Notes: generated by a model not told the origin, from the letters alone. DNA of 62,180 nucleotides from Paenibacillus sp. FJAT-26967 (GCF_001541095.1 NZ_LMXH01000010.1:1-62180), one strand, 5' to 3'. Positions 1 to 9,424 are shown, counted from the stretch's first letter. Translations and numbers: made by a program.

Positions 1-51
1 CACAGCAATGTGTGGAGCTGACCAATACTAATCGGTCGAGGGCTTGACCTA
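1..51 (+). rRNA. 23S rRNA, 3' end (partial)
   Basis: The first ~50 bases contain the conserved 3' terminus of bacterial 23S rRNA (GCTGACCAATACTAATCG followed by GAGGGCTT). Only this tail is inside the window; the rest of the gene lies to the left. About 185 bases of spacer separate it from 5S rRNA, and no tRNA is visible in that spacer. The exact mature end is estimated from the B. subtilis terminus. Confidence 0.93.
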
Positions 52-236
52 CAGGTCTTTACGCGAGTAGAGGCCAACATCTAAAGCATGGCCTATGGCT
101 GTGCACCACAAGATCTTTGGATGGATCTTAGTACATCTTTCGCTGCTAGTTTTCAGGGTACAACCCTGCTATGAGTAGTATGTCCGCAAGGAGATGCTGC
201 GATTTTCGAAGTCTCTAACACTTCGGAACATCCTGT

Positions 237-353
237 TTGGTGACGATGGCGGAAGGGAACCACGCGTACCCATCCCGAACACGACCGTTAAGCCTTCCAG
301 CGCCGATGGTACTTGGACCGCAGGGTCCTGGGAGAGTAGGACGTTGCCAAGCG
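237..353 (+). rRNA. 5S rRNA
   Basis: A complete 5S rRNA of about 117 nt. It begins at TTTGGTGACGATGGCGGAAG, carries the universal core CCCATCCCGAACACGACCG, and ends in GAGAGTAGGACGTTGCCAAG, which pairs with the 5' end. It closes the rRNA operon entering from the left and is followed directly by a strong terminator. Ends are accurate to a few bases. Confidence 0.95.
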
Positions 354-358
354 AGATA

Positions 359-401
359 GAAAAGCCTTTTCGAACGAAAGTTCGAGAAGGCTTTTTGTTT
401 T
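359..401 (+). terminator. rho-independent terminator of the left rRNA operon
   Basis: A long stem (AAAGCCTTTTCGAAC, loop GAAA, GTTCGAGAAGGCTTT) is followed by a T-rich tract, just after 5S rRNA. Confidence 0.93.
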
Positions 402-557
402 ATAATAAAGGTTATTATTATCTGGTTGCTCTACTGGGTTGATGAAAGTCAGTACACATACATTTTGTAATTCACGTTGTGATAGGACAACTTGTCCCTG
501 CAATTGAGTGTGAACGGGATTAATGCTCATCTGTTACGGTTATAAGGGCGTTTGAAA
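402..557. other. intergenic stretch after the rRNA operon
   Basis: AT-rich sequence between the rRNA terminator and the terminator of the minus-strand membrane protein gene. I see no convincing gene, RNA or promoter here; short frames that run back into 5S rRNA are not credible. Confidence 0.5.
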
Positions 558-559
558 AT

Positions 560-600
560 GAAAAAGCACCAGGCTTTTGCTGCTACAGCCTCATGCTTTG
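560..600 (-). terminator. terminator for the minus-strand membrane protein gene
   Basis: Read on the minus strand, AAAGCA..AGGCT pairs with AGCCT..TGCTTT around a short loop and is followed by a T-rich tract. It lies just downstream of the stop codon of the gene at 611-1126. The stem has two central mismatches. Confidence 0.6.
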
Positions 601-610
601 TAAAACAATT

Positions 611-1126
611 TTATTGTTTGTAACAGGATGTTTCATTTGAACGCAATCGCAGCCAACCGATCTTATACTCTTTTCGGAACATAAAAAACAGATAGAATCG
701 CCCGCCCATGATCCAAAGATGCACAAATAAAAAATTTGATATGGAATCGGCAGAAAGCCAAGGGTAAAGCAGTAGTATTCCGGCACAACCGGATACAAGC
801 AGATGAAGATGCAGCCGGATAAAGGTTCGAAGCATTACATATTGTGACGGAATAAATCCTGTCCACAGGTGTGCCAGCCGGTACGACCAGCCCTGAAGGC
901 CGGCATTGCGTACAAAATAAAGGTAACCCCGAATAACAAGTGCATACAGCAATTGTATAAAGAGGTAGCCGAAGATAAGCGACAGGAGGCTGCCTGTTAA
1001 TACAGCTTTAATTCCCCAGACTGCAACAAAGGCATAATAACTGCCGAGCAGCAGGAAATGATGCGGGATTCGTCGAAGAAGGGTGTAAGTATAAATGACC
1101 GCATCGCTGGATGATGTATTTTTCAC
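611..1126 (-). CDS. small multi-spanning membrane protein, function unknown
   Basis: A 171-residue protein with at least three or four hydrophobic segments (about residues 20-40, 45-65, 108-125 and 130-150) and a basic C-terminal tail, so very likely an integral membrane protein. I do not recognise the family. Translation probably begins at a GTG preceded by GGAGG at good spacing on the minus strand. It lies alone between the rRNA operon and csfB, is transcribed against both, and has its own terminator, so it is a monocistronic accessory gene. No signal peptide or catalytic motif was found. Confidence 0.7.
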   Translation of the reverse strand: MKNTSSSDAVIYTYTLLRRIPHHFLLLGSYYAFVAVWGIKAVLTGSLLSLIFGYLFIQLLYALVIRGYLYFVRNAGLQGWSYRLAHLWTGFIPSQYVMLRTFIRLHLHLLVSGCAGILLLYPWLSADSISNFLFVHLWIMGGRFYLFFMFRKEYKIGWLRLRSNETSCYKQ

Positions 1127-1334
1127 AAAGATAAACCTCCGTAAGATAAGCTAATCTCTCAAAAGAAGACGCAGTGGAGAATGTTCTCTATTAGCTATAT
1201 CGGTGAACCGGATGTTCTTTTGAAGGTTTTAGGCCGATAAGCGCAGAAACATGTGAGTTTATCTTGCTATCTTGTCTAAAAATATCGTAAACCGGACATA
1301 CTGCTTAATAGAAAAAAGAGTAGAGGTGATCCGT

Positions 1335-1520
1335 ATGGAAGAATCCGTTCAACCTAAATGTATCGTGTGCGGCGAAACCAAACAAGAAGGCATCCAGATT
1401 GTATCGGAATTTATTTGCGAAGCCTGCGAGTCTGAGATTGTACATACGGATGTGCTGGATGTTAAATATTCTTTCTTTATCCGGCAGTTAAAACAGATAT
1501 TTTATAAGAAAAATGCGTAG
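1335..1520 (+). CDS. csfB: anti-sigma-G factor Gin (CsfB)
   Basis: A 61-residue zinc-ribbon protein with two CxxC pairs (CIVC near residue 9, CEAC near residue 28), the expected spacing and length for Gin. In B. subtilis Gin binds sigma-G and holds it inactive in the forespore until engulfment, and it also acts on sigma-E in the mother cell. The ATG at 1335 has an AGAGGTGAT ribosome site; an upstream in-frame extension from 1272 lacks one. The position after an rRNA operon and before yaaO/tmk matches B. subtilis, although xpaC and yaaN are absent here. A sporulation promoter is expected upstream but I could not identify one with confidence. Confidence 0.88.
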   Translation: MEESVQPKCIVCGETKQEGIQIVSEFICEACESEIVHTDVLDVKYSFFIRQLKQIFYKKNA

Positions 1521-1628
1521 TTTCTGACTATTTAGAGATGGTTTGACTTGATTCATCGCGGACAGACAGGTATGCTTGACTTACTTCTATATTTATAGAG
1601 ATTATACAGGTCTAAAGGATGCTTGGAT

Positions 1629-3155
1629 ATGTCGAATAAAAAGCGTGACGAAGCTCCCCTTTTTGAGCGGATGAGGGAGCATTTTAATAAATTGCCGGCG
1701 AGTTTTCATGTGCCCGGCCATAAATCTGGCAGAGGAGCGGACCCGGCGGCCGCTTCTTTTTTTGAGCCGCTGATGGCACTCGATTATACTGAGATCAGCG
1801 GGCTCGACGATCTTCATCAGCCGGAAGGCGTGATTCGCGAGGCGCAGGAACTCGCGGCAGACTGCTTCGGAGCGGATGAGACATTCTTCCTCGTCGGTGG
1901 CAGCACGGTCGGCAACCTGGCGATGATCATGTCGCTGTGCGGGACTGGCGACATTCTTCTCGTGCAGCGCAATGTACACAAATCCGTGCTTCACGGATTA
2001 ATGCTGGCTGGCGCGCGCGCGGTTTTTATATCCCCGGTGCTAGGCGGGGATAGCGGAATACCGGCCTCCGTGAGACGGAGCGATGTCGAAGACGCGCTGA
2101 ACCGTTACCCGGAGGCCAAGGGGCTGCTGCTGACCAATCCCAACTATTATGGGATGGGAGTGAATTTGCGCCCATATGCGGAGCTTGCGCACAGCAGGGG
2201 CATCCCGCTGCTGGTGGACGAAGCCCATGGGGCGCATTACGGTTTTCACCCGGAGCTGCCGGAGTCCGCTCTCGCAAGCGGGGCAGATGCGGTGGTTCAG
2301 TCCACGCATAAGATGCTCAGTGCGATGACGATGGGAGCGATGCTGCACCTGCAGGGGGACCGTATGGACCGCGAACGGATACGGACACTGCTGGCAATGC
2401 TGCAAAGCTCGAGCCCATCGTACCCAATTCTAGCTTCCCTTGATTTAGCGAGGAAGCAGATGCATACCCGCGGCAGAGAGCTGATTGATCAAGGACTCGC
2501 TGCTGTAAAATTGCTGCACTGCGGAATTCATTCGCTGCATGGTCTGAAGGTTCTCGAACCTCCTGCTGCTCATGAAGCTTACGATAGTCTGGATCCTTTT
2601 AAGATAACCCTATACGACTCAACGGGAACTCTCACGGGTACTGACCTTCAGGAATTGCTGGAAGAAGCGGGCTGTTATGTAGAGTTCGCTTCAGGGGCGT
2701 ATGTCCTTCTCTTATTGACGATCTTTACGTCACTGGAGGATGCGCAAAGAGCTCTGGACGTTTGCAGAAGCATTTCAACGCGTTACTTAATTGAAAGGCA
2801 GGAACTTCGGGACACCAGCCCGAATACTATGTATAAGCCTCTTGTTTTCTCCGTTTCCGAGCCTGTTCCGATGAGCAGCCCACTGTTTACCAATAACCAA
2901 GAAAAGAATGAGAGTATCGTCCTGGCTTCCTTAAGTGATTCCACCGGACAACGTTCCGCTGAGATGGTGATTCCTTACCCGCCAGGAATCCCGCTTTTAT
3001 ATCCAGGGGAGATTATTACGGAAGAAATGACAAATCAGCTCAAAAAGCTCGTAGCATCAGGAGCGAGGTTTCATGGAAGTGCTGAGGTCTTGAGAGGATA
3101 CCTGAAGGTTAGGCAAGACGGCCCGGATGAGAAGACTGCAAACACCATAGATTGA
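1629..3155 (+). CDS. Orn/Lys/Arg decarboxylase family protein (YaaO-like)
   Basis: A fold-type I PLP enzyme of 508 residues. The N-terminus has HVPGHK (about residue 27), the PLP-pocket motif DEAHG is near 197-201, and the Schiff-base lysine lies in STHKMLSAM (about Lys228). The C-terminal third, with PYPPGIPLLYPGE, matches the Orn/Lys/Arg decarboxylase C-terminal domain. It is cytosolic. The substrate (lysine, arginine or ornithine, leading to cadaverine, agmatine or putrescine) cannot be decided from sequence alone. I place the start at the ATG at 1629, nine bases after AAAGGA; a TTG at 1623 is possible but too close to that site. As in B. subtilis it precedes tmk. Confidence 0.88.
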   Translation: MSNKKRDEAPLFERMREHFNKLPASFHVPGHKSGRGADPAAASFFEPLMALDYTEISGLDDLHQPEGVIREAQELAADCFGADETFFLVGGSTVGNLAMIMSLCGTGDILLVQRNVHKSVLHGLMLAGARAVFISPVLGGDSGIPASVRRSDVEDALNRYPEAKGLLLTNPNYYGMGVNLRPYAELAHSRGIPLLVDEAHGAHYGFHPELPESALASGADAVVQSTHKMLSAMTMGAMLHLQGDRMDRERIRTLLAMLQSSSPSYPILASLDLARKQMHTRGRELIDQGLAAVKLLHCGIHSLHGLKVLEPPAAHEAYDSLDPFKITLYDSTGTLTGTDLQELLEEAGCYVEFASGAYVLLLLTIFTSLEDAQRALDVCRSISTRYLIERQELRDTSPNTMYKPLVFSVSEPVPMSSPLFTNNQEKNESIVLASLSDSTGQRSAEMVIPYPPGIPLLYPGEIITEEMTNQLKKLVASGARFHGSAEVLRGYLKVRQDGPDEKTANTID

Positions 3156-3201
3156 CTTCCGACCGTCAGGTTGGTTTCGTTTATATTTTTAGGAGGGTAA
3201 A

Positions 3202-4216
<1,015 letters not shown>

Positions 4217-4283
4217 TCCGGAGGGGCTTGTCCCATATAGTGAAGCGCAAGCCATGTAATAAAAGGTAAAGGGGAGCATCTCG

Positions 4284-4730
4284 TTGAAAATCAATCCGGG
4301 TTGGCATCCGATCGGCAAGAACGTTAAAGTTACGGATTCGGCGCCTCCCCTACAGTCGCCTCCCAAAGATTTTTCTGCCTTTATGCTCAAACAGGATGAA
4401 AAGGTCACTATGGAGCAGTTAAACCGGCTGCTTCAACAAATCGGGCTCCAGGGTGACCGGCTTTCCAGATCCATGACTCTGCGTGAGCTGAGACAGTATA
4501 AACTTCTCATCAAACAGTTTCTGGAAGAGACGGCACGCCAGGGCGTAACCTTGCGGGATACGCGAGGTTGGGACCGGCGCGGGCGTACCAAGCGGTATAA
4601 ACTGCTTGAAGAAGCGGATAGTACACTGCTTGCAATGGCTGACGAACTGCTGGAAACTGAACAAGGCCGTCTGGAAATTCTCCAGCGCATCGGCGAAATA
4701 AGGGGCATGCTGATCCACTTATTATTTTAA
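4284..4730 (+). CDS. yaaR: YaaR family protein (DUF327)
   Basis: A 148-residue soluble, charged and largely helical protein of the YaaR family, found beside darA in Bacillales. No enzymatic motif is visible and I know of no established function. It begins at TTG with an AGGGGAG site upstream; the start codon lies in a 67-base gap after darA. The arginine-rich middle (TRGWDRRGRTKRYKLLEEAD) may contact nucleic acid or another protein, which is only a guess. Co-transcription with tmk, darA and holB is likely. Confidence 0.85.
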   Translation: MKINPGWHPIGKNVKVTDSAPPLQSPPKDFSAFMLKQDEKVTMEQLNRLLQQIGLQGDRLSRSMTLRELRQYKLLIKQFLEETARQGVTLRDTRGWDRRGRTKRYKLLEEADSTLLAMADELLETEQGRLEILQRIGEIRGMLIHLLF

Positions 4731-4749
4731 TACCGTGGAGCGTATACAA

Positions 4750-5727
4750 ATGTCTTTTCAAACGATCCCAGGTCAAGAAACGGCCAAACGCATATTGCAA
4801 AGCGGCTTGCGGCAGGATAAAATATCGCATGCTTATATATTTAGCGGGCCTGTAGGTACGGGAAGGAAACAAACCGCCCTTGTGCTCGCCAAAGCCATAT
4901 ATTGCACTAAAATGACGGATGACGCCTGCGGTGAATGTCTTGAATGCCGTAAGGTGGAGCATGGCAATCATCCGGATCTTTATTCCATTGAGCCTGATGG
5001 GGCTTCTATTAAGATTGATCAGATCCGAGAACTACAGAAAAAGTTCGCTTACCGTTCTTCCGGTTCGGGAACGAAGATTTATATCTTGAATCAAGCGGAG
5101 AAGATGACCGTCCAGGCGGCCAACAGTCTGCTGAAATTTCTAGAGGAACCAAACTCAAAAGTGGTGGCTATTCTTATTACAGAGAATGGACATGCCCTGC
5201 TGCCGACGATCCAATCGCGATCGCAATGGATTTCTTTCACGCCTATGCCTCGTGCGGACATGGCTCGGATTCTTCTTGAAGAAGGTCATCCTGCTGCACT
5301 TGTTCAGCCCGCGATTCATTTGACTGCCGGAATCCAGGCGGCTAAAGAATTAATTGGAAAGAATGGGTTTGCCGAAATACGCAGCACAATGATACAATTG
5401 TTGAGGGAAACGCTCACACGCTATCCGTCTTCCTTTGTAACGCTGCAGCAGAAATGGATGAAGGCCGGGCTGGCCGAACATACGGCTCTGCTCTTTGATC
5501 TTATGATTTTATGGTTGAAAGACATGGTTTCCCTGCGGATTGGACGCAAGGAAAATTTCGTATATACCGACCAGTTAGACTGGATGGCATCCCTGTCGTT
5601 TAAGCGGGAGACCGAAGATTGGGTCCGCTTGCTGGCAAGGGCGGTGGAGCTGCAGAAGCGCCTTCGTTTTAATGCCAATCCTCAGCTGGTTGTTGAGAAA
5701 ATGTTAGTGGACATACAGGGGGTGTAA
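4750..5727 (+). CDS. holB: DNA polymerase III subunit delta'
   Basis: The delta-prime subunit of the clamp loader, about 325 residues. Visible are a Walker A region GPVGTGRKQ (about residues 34-42), a four-cysteine zinc module CGECLECRKVEHGNHPD (about 57-75), LLKFLEEP (about 125), and the SRC-type arginine motif in the form QSRSQ. The lysine of Walker A is replaced by Arg-Lys, consistent with a non-hydrolysing delta-prime. I prefer the ATG at 4750, nine bases after TGGAG; a GTG at 4735 would add five residues. Confidence 0.94.
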   Translation: MSFQTIPGQETAKRILQSGLRQDKISHAYIFSGPVGTGRKQTALVLAKAIYCTKMTDDACGECLECRKVEHGNHPDLYSIEPDGASIKIDQIRELQKKFAYRSSGSGTKIYILNQAEKMTVQAANSLLKFLEEPNSKVVAILITENGHALLPTIQSRSQWISFTPMPRADMARILLEEGHPAALVQPAIHLTAGIQAAKELIGKNGFAEIRSTMIQLLRETLTRYPSSFVTLQQKWMKAGLAEHTALLFDLMILWLKDMVSLRIGRKENFVYTDQLDWMASLSFKRETEDWVRLLARAVELQKRLRFNANPQLVVEKMLVDIQGV

Positions 5728-5728
5728 C

Positions 5729-6532
5729 ATGTATTCCGTCGTAGGTGTCCGCTTTAAGAAGGCGGGCAAGGTGTATTACTTTGATCCCATTGACCTTCCT
5801 GTGGAACAAGAGAATGCTGTAATTGTAGAAACCGCAAGAGGTATTGAGTACGGCAAAGTGGTCATAGGTAAGAAAACGGTACAGGAGAACGATGTTGTTC
5901 TTCCTCTTAAAAAGGTAATTCGGATCGCGAATCCATCGGATGCTGAGCTTGTGGAAGAGAACAAGAAAGCCGCTAAAGATGCATTCGGCGTCTGTTTGAA
6001 CAAAATCAAGGATCATCAGCTCAAAATGAAGCTGGTTGATGTGGAATATACGTTTGATCGCAATAAGATTATTTTTTACTTTACTGCGGAGGGAAGAGTT
6101 GATTTCCGCGAACTGGTCAAAGATTTGGCCAGTATTTTCAGAACGCGGATTGAACTCCGTCAAATCGGTGTCAGGGATGAAGCCAAGATGCTTGGCGGAA
6201 TTGGGCCTTGCGGAAGAATTCTGTGTTGCTCGTCTTTCCTGGGCGACTTTGAGCCGGTGTCGATCAAAATGGCGAAGGATCAGAATTTATCTTTGAATCC
6301 TACCAAAATTTCAGGCTTATGCGGACGTCTTATGTGCTGCCTGAAGTTCGAACATGACAACTACGAGAGCGCCAAAGACAGTGTGCCTACCGTAGGAACT
6401 TTTGTCATTACCTCGCTTGGAAATGGTAAAGTACTGTCGCTGAACATGAACGAAAGAACTTGCAAAGTCCAGCTTTACGATATTGGCAAGATTATGGATT
6501 TGCCTTTTGACGATGTAGCGGAGCAAGATTAA
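5729..6532 (+). CDS. ricT: PSP1-domain protein RicT (YaaT), regulatory complex subunit
   Basis: A 267-residue protein of the PSP1 family, the RicT subunit of the RicAFT complex, which in B. subtilis promotes RNase Y-dependent mRNA maturation and affects sporulation and competence. Cysteine clusters at GPCGRILCC (about residue 153) and GLCGRLMCC (about 190) fit its reported iron-sulfur cluster binding. The ATG lies one base after the holB stop region, so translation is probably coupled, and yabA follows. The C-terminus ends in a short acidic stretch. Confidence 0.93.
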   Translation: MYSVVGVRFKKAGKVYYFDPIDLPVEQENAVIVETARGIEYGKVVIGKKTVQENDVVLPLKKVIRIANPSDAELVEENKKAAKDAFGVCLNKIKDHQLKMKLVDVEYTFDRNKIIFYFTAEGRVDFRELVKDLASIFRTRIELRQIGVRDEAKMLGGIGPCGRILCCSSFLGDFEPVSIKMAKDQNLSLNPTKISGLCGRLMCCLKFEHDNYESAKDSVPTVGTFVITSLGNGKVLSLNMNERTCKVQLYDIGKIMDLPFDDVAEQD

Positions 6533-6570
6533 GTTTAACGGAAGCGGGAAGCGTTACTTGAGGTGAGACA

Positions 6571-6909
6571 GTGGAGAAACACGAAATGTTTGCACAAATC
6601 GATGGATTGGAAGAGCAGATCGGTAAAGCGCATGCTGAACTGGGAGATTTGAAGAAGACCATCATTACTTTGCTCGAAGAGAATCAACGGCTAACGATGG
6701 AGAATCAGCAGCTGCGCAAACTGCTCAAACAGGGGGATGCTGAACCTGTGGAACTTGAACCTGAGAAGGGCATAGAGCCGGTGATTGGGGAAGGGTATGA
6801 CAATTTGGCCCGTCTGTATTATGAAGGCTTTCACATCTGCAATGTCTATTACGGGCATTTGCGGACGGAAGGAGATTGTTTGTTCTGCCTGTCTTTCTTA
6901 AATAAATAA
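6571..6909 (+). CDS. yabA: replication initiation control protein YabA
   Basis: A 112-residue negative regulator of DnaA that also binds DnaN. The N-terminal ~55 residues form a leucine-heptad coiled coil used for tetramerisation, followed by a linker and a C-terminal zinc module ([11 protein letters not shown] then CLFCLSF). It starts at GTG 6571 after GAGGTGAGACA. It lies in the ricT-yabA-trmN6 order normal for Bacillales and is followed by a hairpin terminator, so it probably ends the tmk operon. Confidence 0.93.
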   Translation: MEKHEMFAQIDGLEEQIGKAHAELGDLKKTIITLLEENQRLTMENQQLRKLLKQGDAEPVELEPEKGIEPVIGEGYDNLARLYYEGFHICNVYYGHLRTEGDCLFCLSFLNK

Positions 6910-6912
6910 CGT

Positions 6913-6949
6913 GAGCCGTAGGGAGGTTATCTTCTCTACGGTTTTTTCC
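6913..6949 (+). terminator. terminator after yabA
   Basis: CCGTAG...CTACGG forms a stem followed by TTTTTT. It separates the tmk-yabA group from trmN6. Confidence 0.82.
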
Positions 6950-7002
6950 ATATCAATGTTGTACCTTTTAATAGAAGAAACACGTCTAAGGAGGAACTAT
7001 TT

Positions 7003-7821
7003 ATGCAGGTTGTACTGCAAAATACGGAACGGATTGATGACCTGCTCACCCACGATCTGCGGATTATTCAAAGTGAAGAGGTATTCGCATTCTCGCTGGA
7101 TGCTGTTCTGCTTGCACGATTCTGTTCGGTGCCGCCGCGCGGTAAAATTGTAGATTTGTGTTCGGGCAATGGTGTTATTCCGCTGCTGCTGACTACGCGT
7201 ACCAAGGCAAAGATCTGGGCGGTTGAAATTCAGGAGAGATTAGCCGATATGGGCCGGCGCAATATTGAGTTGAATCAGCTTGAAGACAACCTTCATATGA
7301 TACATGGGGATTTGAAAAATGTACATCGCACACTGGGCGCTTCGCAATATGATCTTGTAACGGTGAACCCCCCGTATCTGCCAGTACCGGCTGGAGAACA
7401 AAACCGTAATCAACATGTGGCTGCCGCGAGACATGAGATTTTCTGTACACTCGAAGATGTAGTTGCGGCTTCGGCCAAATTGCTGCGTCCTGGAGGGAAG
7501 ATGGCGATGGTTCACCGTCCGAATCGGCTTGTGGATATTGTAGCGCTGATGAGGCAATACCGGGTAGAGCCCAAACGTGTGCGTTTCGTTCATCCGCGTC
7601 AGGGTGAAGAAGCTATGATGGTATTAGTTGAAGGAATCCGGGACGGTAAACCGGATTTAAAGACTTTGCCTCCGCTCATCGTGCATGGCAAAGACGGCAA
7701 ATATTGCGGCGAACTCCACTCGGTATTCTATGGAGAGAAGAGCCAGTTGGATAACACGGATACTGTAATGAAGAACTCGAGGATAGAGGACCATAACCAT
7801 GCAAATTCAGAAAAGCTATGA
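7003..7821 (+). CDS. trmN6: tRNA1(Val) A37 N6-methyltransferase family protein (YabB)
   Basis: A SAM-dependent N6-adenine methyltransferase of the YabB/TrmN6 family, 272 residues. The SAM-binding segment is IVDLCSGNGVIPLLL (about residues 49-63) and the catalytic motif is NPPYLP (about 125-130), typical of N6-adenine methylation. It has an AGGAGGAACT ribosome site before ATG 7003. The last 23 bases overlap rsmI, implying translational coupling. The GIY-YIG gene yazA that lies between these two in B. subtilis is missing. Confidence 0.88.
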   Translation: MQVVLQNTERIDDLLTHDLRIIQSEEVFAFSLDAVLLARFCSVPPRGKIVDLCSGNGVIPLLLTTRTKAKIWAVEIQERLADMGRRNIELNQLEDNLHMIHGDLKNVHRTLGASQYDLVTVNPPYLPVPAGEQNRNQHVAAARHEIFCTLEDVVAASAKLLRPGGKMAMVHRPNRLVDIVALMRQYRVEPKRVRFVHPRQGEEAMMVLVEGIRDGKPDLKTLPPLIVHGKDGKYCGELHSVFYGEKSQLDNTDTVMKNSRIEDHNHANSEKL

Positions 7822-8674
7822 AGCTCTTAATGATACAGGGATTTTATATTTGGTCGGTACCCCGATCGGGAACCTGGAGGATATGACGTACCGGGCGGTA
7901 CGTACGCTGAAGGAAGCGGATCTCATCGCAGCCGAGGATACGCGTCAATCCCGCAAGCTGCTGACGCACTTTGATATTCCGGGCCGTCTCGTCAGTTATC
8001 ACGAGCATAACAAGCAGGCAAGCGGGCCTGAGCTGGTCAGACTGATGAGTGAGGGACAGACTATCGCACTCATCAGCGATGCGGGGCTGCCGGCGATATC
8101 CGATCCCGGACATGACCTTGTCCGTCTGGCAATCGAAGCCGGCATCCCGGTCGTGCCGATCCCGGGCGCGAATGCGGCCTTGTCTGCGCTCATTGCATCC
8201 GGGCTTCCGACCGATGAATTCACATTCATCGGATTCCTGCCCCGAGAGAAGAAAGACATGCAGCGGGAATTGACCCGGCTTATGCCGGCACCAGGCACGC
8301 TGCTGTTCTACGAGTCCCCCCATAGAGTCATGCGCACGCTCGAGCAAATGCTCGAAGTATGGGGGGATCGTCAGGTCTGCCTCGCGCGTGAACTCACTAA
8401 GCGCTTCGAGGAATTCGCGCGCGGCACAGTCAGTCAGGCGCTGGAGTATTTGGGCGAACACCCGCCGCAGGGAGAATACGTTCTTCTGGTCGAAGGTCGC
8501 AGCAAGGCGGAGGCTGCGGTGGCGGAAGCGGCATGGTGGCAGGAGCTGACGCTAGAGGATCACGCCGAGCATTACGTTCAGCAGGGATTGAGCAAGAAGG
8601 ACGCTATCAAGAAAACCGCATCCGATCGCGGTCTGCCCAAACGGGAGGTATATAACGAACTGTTGCGGGATTGA
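7799..8674 (+). CDS. rsmI: 16S rRNA (cytidine-1402-2'-O)-methyltransferase
   Basis: Methylates the ribose of C1402 in the 16S decoding centre. It is a tetrapyrrole-methylase fold protein of 291 residues with the motifs GTPIGNLEDMTYRAV (about residue 20), SDAGLPAISDPG (about 93) and PGANAALSALIASGLP (about 122). A C-terminal helical extension (QQGLSKKDAIKKTA) is common in the family. ATG 7799 is preceded by AGAGGA and lies inside the end of trmN6. The middle of the gene is noticeably GC-rich relative to its neighbours. Confidence 0.95.
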   Translation: MQIQKSYEALNDTGILYLVGTPIGNLEDMTYRAVRTLKEADLIAAEDTRQSRKLLTHFDIPGRLVSYHEHNKQASGPELVRLMSEGQTIALISDAGLPAISDPGHDLVRLAIEAGIPVVPIPGANAALSALIASGLPTDEFTFIGFLPREKKDMQRELTRLMPAPGTLLFYESPHRVMRTLEQMLEVWGDRQVCLARELTKRFEEFARGTVSQALEYLGEHPPQGEYVLLVEGRSKAEAAVAEAAWWQELTLEDHAEHYVQQGLSKKDAIKKTASDRGLPKREVYNELLRD

Positions 8675-8705
8675 AGATCCCAGTTCTCCTCTATCTGCAG
8701 ATGAA

Positions 8706-8755
8706 CAAAAAAAAGGTCTCTAAGTCCGAGAGCAGAGCTAACGGTCTTAGAGACG
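8706..8755 (-). terminator. terminator of abrB (minus strand)
   Basis: GTCTCTAAG (8716-8724) pairs with CTTAGAGAC (8746-8754), extended by an inner CCG/CGG. On the minus strand it is followed by a run of eight T, so it ends the abrB transcript. It may also slow rsmI transcription from the other side. Confidence 0.85.
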
Positions 8756-8825
8756 TAGAGGAGATATGAAAAAGGTTAGAATTACCAAAAGGAACTTTAC
8801 TAGTTTTTATTATATACTATTTTTC

Positions 8826-9080
8826 TTATTTTGTCACAGGTATTGGCATTTCATTTAAACATTCGTGACAAACAATTTTTCCTTTGAAATACGTTACGTT
8901 CTCCGCGTTTCCGCAGAAGATACAAGCAGGCTCGTATTTCTTAAGCATGATGCGCTCACCATCTACATAAATTTCAAGCGCGTCTTTTTCTCCGATACCG
9001 AGCGTACGGCGCAATTCGATCGGGATTACGACACGACCCAATTCATCAACTTTCCTTACAATACCTGTGGACTTCATCAT
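8826..9080 (-). CDS. abrB: AbrB-family transition-state regulator with zinc-ribbon tail
   Basis: An 84-residue DNA-binding protein. Residues 2-52 are a near-perfect AbrB swapped-hairpin domain (KVDELGRVVIPIELRRTLGI). The C-terminal part differs from B. subtilis AbrB: it has CIFC (about residue 54) and CHEC (about 72), a C-x2-C-x14-C-x2-C zinc-ribbon pattern. AbrB represses post-exponential genes during growth and is itself repressed by Spo0A~P. On the minus strand GGAGC precedes two ATG codons; I chose the first. A sigma-A promoter and a 0A box lie just upstream. Confidence 0.92.
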   Translation of the reverse strand: MMKSTGIVRKVDELGRVVIPIELRRTLGIGEKDALEIYVDGERIMLKKYEPACIFCGNAENVTYFKGKIVCHECLNEMPIPVTK

Positions 9081-9125
9081 ATATGAAAGCTCCTTCCAAT
9101 CTACTGGGATAATTAATCGTCATTA

Positions 9126-9132
9126 TTCGACA
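9126..9132 (-). promoter_or_regulatory. 0A box in the abrB leader
   Basis: TTCGACA on the plus strand equals TGTCGAA on the minus strand, an exact match to the Spo0A~P binding core. It lies about 10-16 bases downstream of the predicted abrB transcription start, where Spo0A~P represses abrB in B. subtilis. Confidence 0.7.
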
Positions 9133-9147
9133 TTGTTTTCGATATTC

Positions 9148-9176
9148 ATGATACCAAGCATTCCCAAAATAGTCAA
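9148..9176 (-). promoter_or_regulatory. sigma-A promoter of abrB
   Basis: On the minus strand TTGACT (9171-9176) and TATCAT (9148-9153) are separated by 17 bases. The predicted start is near 9141, about 60 bases before the abrB ATG. Confidence 0.78.
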
Positions 9177-9313
9177 CCCAAAATTGGTCTCTAATTGCAG
9201 TTTTTATAATTAATGAATTCTTTGTGAATTGCAAAAATCCTTCTTTATTCGTGAGAAATAAGTGGGTTTTTGAAAATTATTTTATTTTCTTAGTTTGACA
9301 AAGGTTTTATTTG

Positions 9314-9406
9314 TGCGACAAAGTAGATTCTGTCTGGAAATCGAAACAAAACATTATTCGACAAAATACCACTAAAACTGATCTGATTTGATGCTTAAAT
9401 GTCGAA
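9314..9406. promoter_or_regulatory. 0A-box cluster upstream of the HD-domain gene
   Basis: Two exact 0A cores, TTCGACA at 9357-9363 and TGTCGAA at 9400-9406, plus a one-mismatch copy TGCGACA at 9314-9320. TTGACA at 9295-9300 may be a -35 element, but no normally spaced -10 follows it. The last box lies immediately before the ribosome site of the HD gene. Confidence 0.55.
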
Positions 9407-9424
9407 AAAGGAGGCCGGAAATGG

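Noticed and set aside
194-442. Open frame across 5S rRNA and its terminator
   Set aside because: The sequence is 5S rRNA and a terminator hairpin; there is no ribosome site and the peptide resembles no protein.
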